Translations under genes and position numbers: made by a program
The notes under the pieces: generated by a model
Told to the model about the DNA's origin: nothing
The model's input: the letters and a program-made list of their open reading frames with translations, nothing else
Databases searched by the model: none
Assembly: GCA_034769895.1 (NCBI GenBank)
Contig: CM068372.1
Location: forward strand, 371,399,258 to 371,463,257
DNA: 64,000 bases
Source: Magicicada septendecula
Lineage: Eukaryota; Arthropoda; Insecta; Hemiptera; Cicadidae
Direction: 5' to 3'
Part shown: piece after piece, positions 57,359 to 64,000 of the stretch
Layout: each line of letters begins with the position of its first letter
Position numbering within the stretch: the first letter of the stretch is position 1

Positions 57359-57545
57359 ATTATTTCACTACGACTAGGAACACACAACTTTTTATGGATC
57401 AGATTTCACTTTTAAACCAGATCAGGTTGTAAGGTAAAGCTTTTACGTTTTTACCCATAAAAAGTTTTGTGTTCCGAGTCATGGTGAAATAATTATATTT
57501 AGTTAAGAAACGGACACGTCATGGACAACAAAATCCAAGAATTTA
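57359..57545. repeat. Decayed relative of the hammerhead palindrome family
   Basis: Positions 57425-57545 ('gttgtaaggtaaagc', 'acgtttttac', 'gtgttccgagtc', 'ggacacgtcatggacaac') match the outer part of 38519-38625 read in reverse. A short inverted partner (57359-57397) faces 57454-57492. The CTGATGA...GAAA core itself is not preserved here. Confidence 0.65.
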
Positions 57546-57649
57546 ATAAGTACATTAAACACATAGAAGGCACACTATAAAGACTATAAGACTGAAAAAA
57601 ATAAGTTATACACAAATGAAAAGGCAACTGTGAAAATAATGTTGCAGAC

Positions 57650-58065
57650 AAATCATGACGTCCTCGCCTCACTCCACCGCTTCCAGGAACCTCACGCGAC
57701 CGCTTTGCTCGATCGCTTCCAGGAACTGTGGAAGTTATGTTTTGTCTGTAACTATAAGAGAAGGTTTAATGGAGTGGCAGAAGAGTGACACAAGAATGTT
57801 GTTTGTCGTCCCTTGTTTGATGTGTAAAAAGAGGACATGATGATTAGTGTTTTAGATTTGAACAAAAGGAAGAAGTTAGCGTTGAAGGAAGGAAAATAGG
57901 TTTAGGATTCATTGATAATATAGCGATTTTAGTAGATGAGCGAACGACCACACAAGGCAGAGTACAAAATGAAAATAAAAGTAGAGAAAAGAAAAGTGAT
58001 GAGAAAAAGCACTGAGGAAGAGATGATCACAGAAGTAGGCAGACAACTGTATATACTTAGAAGCA
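57650..58065 (+). pseudogene. Weak non-LTR reverse transcriptase remnant
   Basis: About 57898-57950 reads GLGFIDNIAILVDE, in the place of an RT 'xxFADDxAxLxE' box. After a frame change, 57936-58000 reads AEYKMKIKVEKRKVM, in the place of the following 'xxMKINxxKTKVM' segment. The order and distance fit RTE/Jockey-like RTs. Upstream, 57665-57735 has a short tandem duplication with 'tcgcttccaggaac'. It is too decayed for a clade. Confidence 0.4.
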
Positions 58066-58504
58066 TGATGATTAAGGACCAGAATGCAGTGTTTACTGTT
58101 TGCACCCACTTTCTTATTACACGGTGAAAAACATACTCAAAAGAGTAGAAAATAAACTACACTCACGTTAAGCCTCCTGACTGACCATTATCTTTTCTGA
58201 TATCGTTAAGTTATATTTGCTTCATAACATAAACTTCGAGAAGTGTTGATCAACTGTTATAGGACCCCTCATTGTTCCAATACCTACAATATCCTTCTAT
58301 CAAGTACGTCATTTTAAATGACAACAAAGTAATGTCCCTGTGCTTTTTGATGACTTGTTTCAATATAAAAGTACTGTATATACACAGATCTGTCCCTTCT
58401 GAAACCATTTTGGACTTCAGACCTGAGGCTATCACCAACTGTTTGGAGATGGTTATTCTTATGTATGCACAGATTAATGGTGGCCAGCCTTTTAACGCAA
58501 TTAT

Positions 58505-58660
58505 GCCAATTTGTTTTTCTATCTTCAAAACATTTCTTAAATTACTTTTTACCATAGCCTTGAGCTCAATCAGCGATTTTTATTGTACGTCTTCAAAAGT
58601 TGCAAAACGTTGTTCTTTCATGGTACTTTTCATTATTGGACAGAGGAAAGATCGTACTGG
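58505..58660 (-). pseudogene. Mariner-like transposase C-terminal remnant
   Basis: The minus strand reads IMKSTMKEQRFATFEDVQ, a stop, then KSLIELKAMVKSNLR and a decayed tail. This matches the C-terminal pattern of Tc1/mariner transposases after the third catalytic residue ('LKGxRFxTxEDIKxKSLxELKAIPK'). Only about 50 codons remain. The open frames on the plus strand over this block are shadows. Confidence 0.5.
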
Positions 58661-59157
58661 ATCGTATCTGGCAAACACAGCGGTTGCAGTGTCATTATTA
58701 CTTCTTTTCCTAAAGTGGCTGGACAAGTAACTTTAATTAGAGAGTAATTTACATAAATTATCATTCTGAAATCTGGCCCTTTTCTTATGAGTAACTTCAA
58801 ACAAGTGGTGTAAAATGCACAAATAATCCTCTTTATTTACCAATGCATCATAGAAATGTTGATCATTTATAATTGAAATCTTATTTGCAAACTTTCTGGA
58901 ACAAAACCACAATCTTCATCTGATTGTCATTATCTCCAACTTAGTTCATGCATACCAGACTTGCCAGAAGCCTTATGCAACACTTCCACTATAAGGGGGG
59001 TCCGTGGAAAATCAAGACATAGCGCTCGTAGTATATAAATGACACCATTTTTAGTTTCCCGCATCTCCGCTAACAGCATACACCACGTTTCAATCACGTA
59101 TTCATAATTCTATTGTTGCCAATCGTATGATTTATCAAGTATTGTGATTTGCAAAAA
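58661..59157. other. Non-coding DNA, nothing recognised
   Basis: AT-rich; the part from about 58990 probably belongs to the mariner that follows ('ggggggtccgtgg'). Confidence 0.4.
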
Positions 59158-59806
59158 ATGGACGACAGAGAATTTCGTATGGTGATGAAACATTACTTTT
59201 TGAACGGCAAAACTGCACAGGAAACTAAACCAAGCTGTATAAACATTATGGTGAGTCAGCTCCATCGACTAGAACGTTTACAAATGGTTTGGTTATTTTT
59301 GTAGTGGTCACATGAGCACAAATGACGCTGAAAATTCCAGACAGCCTACTGCGTTTACAACTGCAGAAAATCTTGAAAAAATACGATATGGTCATGGAGG
59401 ACAGAAGATTGAAACTGCGGGAAATTGCTGAGACAGTATGCATCTCAAAGGATTGGGTGCATCATATTTTACACACGAACATTTACATATGCAAAAACTG
59501 TCCGCAAGATGGCTGCCACGTTTGCTCACAATCAAAAGTATGAACAATTAAACATTTCTAAGCACGCTTTGGAGCTGTTTCAATGTAATCGAGAAGAATT
59601 TTTGCACCATTTCATAACAGTGATGACTCACTACCAAGCCGAAATCAAAGAACAGTCAAAACAGTGGGTTGCAGTAGGCTCCAAAAAAAAGCAAAAAGCG
59701 TTCCATCAGCAGGTAAGGTGATGGCCAGAGTCTTTTGGGATGCTTGTAACATAATCTTAATTGACTTTCTGGAGAAGGGTAAAATGATAAATGTGTGAAG
59801 CAATTA
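59158..59806 (+). pseudogene. Mariner (DD34D-type) transposase pseudogene
   Basis: Starts MDDREFRMVMKHYFLNGKTA at an ATG at 59158. It continues in changing frames through YGESAPS, MVMEDRRLKLREIAETVCIS, DWVHHILH, LNISKHALELFQCNREEFLH and KEQSKQWVAVG to ARVFWDACNIILIDFLEKGK (59740-59790). This is the mariner order of two N-terminal helix-turn-helix motifs and the start of the catalytic domain. Where HFITV should be followed by DETW, the text runs directly to MTHYQ, so the first catalytic aspartate is deleted. The sequence stops near 59806; the LTR of the next element begins at 59840, and the catalytic C-terminal half is absent. Confidence 0.8.
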
Positions 59807-59839
59807 CAGTAGAGAATTTTTTTTTTGAGTAAACGGCAC

Positions 59840-62196
59840 TGTAGCGGGCGTCAACTGTCAAGAGTGATGCACGTTATAGCCAAACGGCTGCCGTTAGACA
59901 ATGACTTAAGAAAGACAATGCCTCAGCACACAGCAGATGTTGGACGTGAGTGAACGACATAAGCGCAAAAGGCTACAATAACAAAGAAACAAAAGACTAT
60001 GTCTTTTCGTCAATTACCGAGAAAGCGTGTACTAAGGGGACGCCAGCATTTTTCGACATACACGTGTGAGTTAGCAGCTGCACATGGACATGACATTTTC
60101 CACAAAAGCAGTATACGAGCGGATGCAATTAAGAACAAAAGAACATGCATAGCCGCACAGCGGGTAACTTGCTTACTGGCACGACATACGGAGCATCTTG
60201 GAGGGCTGCAGAGCAGATGTTGGTTCCTGGAAGATGACCACCATCAGCGTGTGAACGTAACAAGGGAAGTCGAGGACAATACGGCGATTCGACACCCGAG
60301 TTATGGTACACACATGTGCTGAACGGAAATCGCTTGGAAAGGACGGTAGGGAATGTAAGACAATCGCGTAACAGACAACCATGTAATTAGGTCCGTCGTC
60401 ATACGTGGAGGTGGTGTGGACAGCAAGACTTTTAGAGAGGGGTCTAGACTGACCTATCAGGAACAAGGAATTCGGCAAAGGCGGGTGTTAAGAAGACGTC
60501 AACATGGAGACGAGGGTGAAGAGCTAATGGGAAGTAGACCAGCGACCCCAGCCAGAGTATCTAGGAGGAGTCTTCGCAGACTCGGAAGCGAGAAGCCAAT
60601 CATGACAGAGATGGTAGTAAGGGTATGCTATCCGTGGGGGGAGTCGTGTTGCTGAAGAAATAAAATTAGGTGTTCGCAGAGAACGAGAGTTCAGTCTATT
60701 TTAAATCTCAGTTCAGTCGATTTTCAATTTTCAAACAGTCAATTTGAGTTCAGTCTCAGTTCGGTCTTATTGTAATTTTCGTCAGTCTATTTTATTTCAG
60801 TATCAATCAGTCAGAGTCTTTCAGAGGGACTGTAGTAAAGTGTATTCATACAAGCAGATAGATCGTTCGGGAGTGTATCAGAAACTATGTAAAACTGTAG
60901 AACTAACCCGTGCGTTAATAGAATTCATTAGATCATGGAACCTAATATTAAGACAATGTCGAGTTAAGTACAATCAGACTTTGTGATCTTAAATATCCAG
61001 TTTTAAGAATCGAATGCGTGTGATAAAGTATTGACAATATATCACATTACCGTGACGTAAGTGACATGGGACAATATAGTGAGATTGTGCCACGAATTAA
61101 CTCACTGAAATCCAAATAAAAAACATTTATATTTGCATAATAAAATACATTATAAATGGTACAATCGCTTTAGTTGAACGCGGCATAAACTATTGCACAT
61201 GTACACCGAGAGTGACAGAGAACCCGCACGCGAAAGTGTTTTTAGACAATGAAGTAATATTCGAATGAACGCTATTAGTCATTTTCGTTAATGCGAGTAT
61301 CCGAATAAAATGTGGAACAAATAGTGTCATTGACGGAGTGTCAAGTGAAGTGGAGTTGGTGTATCACAATTCAATGACGCGGAGTAGATTAATCGTCTTA
61401 TCTACAGTCTGGACCTCGTCGCAGAATGAGGAACTACGCAGTTAGTCATGTATCATTAGATTAGGTTGCCACTGTCCTGCCACTCAAAAAGAACTCGCCA
61501 CTGAGTTGACTATACATTTATTTAATTGCTTTGAGTAACGCCAACTGAGAAATATGAATCCATAGAGTAGGATATATGAAAATTTGTAAGGTCATTAATT
61601 AACCTTTATTGATTTGTAGATGTTCATAGATGTTAGAGATAATATAATAGCATTGTGTATTTTAATGTGTGGTATAGAAACGCTAACTTTGTTTCAGAAT
61701 TTAAATGACATTGAATATACATAATAAATTTGTATTGTTCACAAAAGTTCATAGTGTCTGAGTCACATAATTGCTATTGACCTAAACACCTGTTTACGTA
61801 TGGTGCTCCAGAACGCGGGACGTATTTAAGTTCAGTGATATCAAAGTGTATCATTATATATGGTATGCCCGTCCTGGAGCAGTAAGCAAGATCTGTAGTA
61901 AAAACCCACAGTTATGGAAAACTCCTTAGAATGGATTACAATTATCGTCCCTTACATGATGAAGTTCCTATGAGCAGATATATTTAGCATCAATAGTAAA
62001 CAATTTATTCAAACTGATAAAGAATTGCCAATCATAGTAATCAAGGTAATTTAGTTATTTGAACAATTAACATTTACAATTATAAATTCACGGAAAATAT
62101 AAAGTCGTATATGACCACCCAAACTTGAGGTTACGACCTAATTAAAAAGATAATTAATTAATTTATGCAGATAAATATCCATAAAAAAATATAACG
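59840..62196 (+). repeat. Inferred 5' LTR
   Basis: Contains AATAAAATTAGGTG at 60659, at the position equivalent to the AATAAAACTG signal in the other family's LTR. It is followed by 'cagttcagtc'-type short repeats, again as in that LTR. Boundaries are approximate. Confidence 0.5.
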
Positions 62197-62203
62197 TTGT
62201 ATA

Positions 62204-62226
62204 TGGCTCCCAAAGAACGTGGGGCA
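62204..62226 (+). other. Primer binding site candidate
   Basis: TGGCTCCCAAAGAACGTGGG at 62204 and a second, TGGCGCCCAAATG, at 62264, both within a repeated 'aacgttgtata' context. The same doubling exists at 26414/26502 in the related element. Confidence 0.45.
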
Positions 62227-62412
62227 TAACAAACTACATATACAACAAATTTAACGTTGTATATGGCGCCCAAATGCGATTGCACGAAGCGATTGCTCGA
62301 TTAATTAATAATAATTATTATTAGTGAGTAGACTGAGGACAGGCAGTGGCTATAAGCAATTGTTAGACAATAAGTCAATAGTAGAAAACAGACTTAGTTT
62401 AAGCTTACTTGA

Positions 62413-63996
62413 ATGATTACACGTAGTCGCGTGAAAATGACAACCAATAATTCGGACAGTATGGAGTTCGACGTGAACAACCAGCTAGGCGTCGAAGGAC
62501 GTGACGAAGAATCGACGCAGAGTGTAAACACCAGCGCCGACAAGACCACAAGGGCGGGGGGACAATCGTTAGTACCTCACGAGATGAACTTTCAGTTATT
62601 GCTCGAGTTCATTAAACAACAGAATGAAGAAATGAGCGAGAGACTGAGACAACAGAATGAAGAATTAAGCGAGAAACTGAGCAAGAGACAGAAACAACAG
62701 CATGAAGAACAGATTGGAAAAATAACAGTAGAATTGCAAGAACACACCAAGAAATGGGAAGAGAAAATTAGCGAGTTACAGAAAAAGAATGAACGTGGAA
62801 TGAAAGAGTTGAAGAATGAATTAACAAGACATACCAAAGAAAGTAAAGAATTGAGAGAGAAGGACCGACAAGAATGGCAAGAAGCAATTAATAATACACA
62901 GAAGACAGTAGATCAAATAAATAACAAAATAGACACACATATACAAGAAACCAACAGCAGGAATGAAGAATTGATAGGAGTTGTCATGAACAACGTAGAA
63001 CGACTACGGACAGAACAAGGAGAAGCAGTAAACTCGTTAAATCAGAAGATCGTAGAAGTAGATGACAGACAACGATTGGCTGTACAGAAAATCAGTGAGA
63101 CAGATAAAGAGAAGGAGACACGACTAGAAGAATTAAGAAACCACATCGCCAAAGTTAAAGAAGGCCAAGAAAGACTACAGCGTCAATTAGGCAACGCAGA
63201 AGTCGGAACGACCGCAAGAACAGGTGGGCCGCATAACAGCGAATTAAAATACAACGGCACAGACCGATATCCCATCGAATTTCTCAAAGAATTGACCGAA
63301 ATACAGAAAACATTCTACCCAAGTGACGATGTCAAATGGATCGGTCGACATTTAGAAGCAGACGCCGCGATTTGGTGGAGGGTGATACGAGACCAAATCC
63401 GTAATTTTGATGAATTTAAAGACCTCTTTACACAAAAGTATTGGGGAGAAGAAAGACAGGACGCAGTCAGAGACAGCCTAGAATTTGGCCGGTTTAATTG
63501 GAAGGGCAATCTAAGCGCAATACAGTATATGGAGTGTAAGCTACTTGAAAGCCGCCAACTAACACCAGCAATCACTGATCGTCAGTTAATCAAAAAGATA
63601 GCGCGCCATTTTGGTAAAAATATCGAAATTGCTGTGGTGACAAGGGGGATTAATTCCATCCAAAACCTTGAATCATTGATTGCAGAATACGCTACGATTA
63701 ACCAGCGAACAAACAGAGACAACGACTTTGTAGGGAGTCACGAAAAGGTGAACGTCCGTGGTGTGGGGGAAGCAACAAATACACCCCAACCATTTCACAA
63801 TAAGGGTGTCAGCTGGAAACAAAAACATGTGCCGAACAAGGAAAGTGAAAACGGTCACAAAGTTAAGGGGTTTGGACGACACACTAACCGACAGCCCACA
63901 AACTCTTTGGAATTCGTAAATAACGGTGCGTCAACCTCGACTGGTAAGGGGAACGACGTAGATAAAGAAAAAATAATTAACCCTACAATACAATGA
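62413..63996 (+). CDS. Gag polyprotein, relative of 26612-28345
   Basis: 527 intact codons. It begins MITRSRVKMTTNNSDSMEFD and shares the NNQLG motif with the other gag. Residues about 60-255 are a long coiled coil (RQQNEELSEKLSKRQKQQHE and similar). Residues about 270-420 are the gag core: LKYNGTDRYPIEFLKELTEI, WWRVIRDQIRNF, FTQKYWGEERQD and LTPAITDRQLIKKIARHFGK. The tail is basic and lacks a zinc knuckle. It builds the retrotransposon particle. The undamaged frame suggests the element may be recent and perhaps complete; pol lies beyond the window. Such a complete relative could supply enzymes to the deleted element at 24047. Confidence 0.85.
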   Translation: MITRSRVKMTTNNSDSMEFDVNNQLGVEGRDEESTQSVNTSADKTTRAGGQSLVPHEMNFQLLLEFIKQQNEEMSERLRQQNEELSEKLSKRQKQQHEEQIGKITVELQEHTKKWEEKISELQKKNERGMKELKNELTRHTKESKELREKDRQEWQEAINNTQKTVDQINNKIDTHIQETNSRNEELIGVVMNNVERLRTEQGEAVNSLNQKIVEVDDRQRLAVQKISETDKEKETRLEELRNHIAKVKEGQERLQRQLGNAEVGTTARTGGPHNSELKYNGTDRYPIEFLKELTEIQKTFYPSDDVKWIGRHLEADAAIWWRVIRDQIRNFDEFKDLFTQKYWGEERQDAVRDSLEFGRFNWKGNLSAIQYMECKLLESRQLTPAITDRQLIKKIARHFGKNIEIAVVTRGINSIQNLESLIAEYATINQRTNRDNDFVGSHEKVNVRGVGEATNTPQPFHNKGVSWKQKHVPNKESENGHKVKGFGRHTNRQPTNSLEFVNNGASTSTGKGNDVDKEKIINPTIQ

Positions 63997-64000
63997 GATA

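Larger units (their letters stand above)
59840..64000 (+). mobile_element. LTR retrotransposon related to 24047-33502 (5' part, cut by window end)
   Basis: The gag at 62413 begins like that at 26612 and has the same domain order. A 5' LTR is inferred from TGTAGCGGGCG at 59840 to about 62196. That length (about 2.36 kb) and the distance from LTR end to gag (about 215 bp) both equal those of the element at 24047, although the LTR sequences are largely different. No second LTR is in the window, so the left end is an inference. Confidence 0.65.

Noticed and set aside
58272..58730. 152-codon plus-strand frame
   Set aside because: It overlaps a minus-strand mariner-type C-terminal remnant that explains the conserved part better.
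1..64000. CRISPR arrays, rRNA or tRNA genes
   Set aside because: No regular spaced repeats with unique spacers and no rRNA segments were seen. The tandem arrays found are simple or LTR-internal. No tRNA-like box A/B pair stood out, though a covariance search was not possible.

Overview
This is an AT-rich animal nuclear sequence, almost certainly from an insect or another arthropod. The signs are a spliced host gene with long introns, many simple repeats, and arthropod-type mobile elements of nearly every class. No prokaryotic operons, rRNA, tRNA or CRISPR arrays were seen. Most of the window is mobile DNA in several nested layers.

Host gene: the minus strand carries three exons (18553-18683, 15236-15345, 2816-2990) of the peroxisomal import receptor PEX5. 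They cover part of the WxxxF/Y-rich N-terminal half. The intron between the last two exons is about 12 kb and holds a whole LTR retrotransposon (8009-14941), a non-LTR reverse transcriptase remnant and a small element with a hammerhead-ribozyme motif. The 5' exons, one internal exon and the TPR exons were not located. A DD41D mariner-like element (1020-2341) lies just downstream of the last visible exon.

Layout: 1-283, ORF1 tail of a non-LTR element; 1020-2341, mariner-like element; 2816-18683, PEX5 region with insertions; 19140-21379, decayed hAT-like element; 24047-33502, Ty3/gypsy-type element with 2.36-kb LTRs that are nearly identical but with RNase H and the integrase core deleted; 35108-36710, truncated Helitron; 38551-39009, perfect-looking 216-bp palindrome with a hammerhead-like motif on each strand; 39778-48720, an 8.9-kb element with about 730-bp terminal inverted repeats; 49145-53892, old gypsy-type element whose protease gene is split by a second DD41D mariner-like element (50368-51689); 53893-59157, mostly non-coding DNA with small fragments; 59158-59806, dead mariner; from 59840 to the window end, the 5' LTR and gag of a relative of the 24047-33502 element.

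Most interesting: the 39778-48720 element encodes no recognisable DDE, HUH or tyrosine recombinase. Its decayed gene carries, in order, Cys/His pairs, a long conserved region, a FEN1/XPG (PIN-fold)-like set of acidic motifs and a C-terminal nine-cysteine CXC (tesmin/TSO1) domain. It interrupts a dispersed repeat whose uninterrupted relative is also in this window (3070-3760), which supports insertion as one unit. The hammerhead-like motifs at 15711-15756 and in the 38551-39009 palindrome are the second item to follow up. All functional calls rest on reading motifs by eye; no database search was run.
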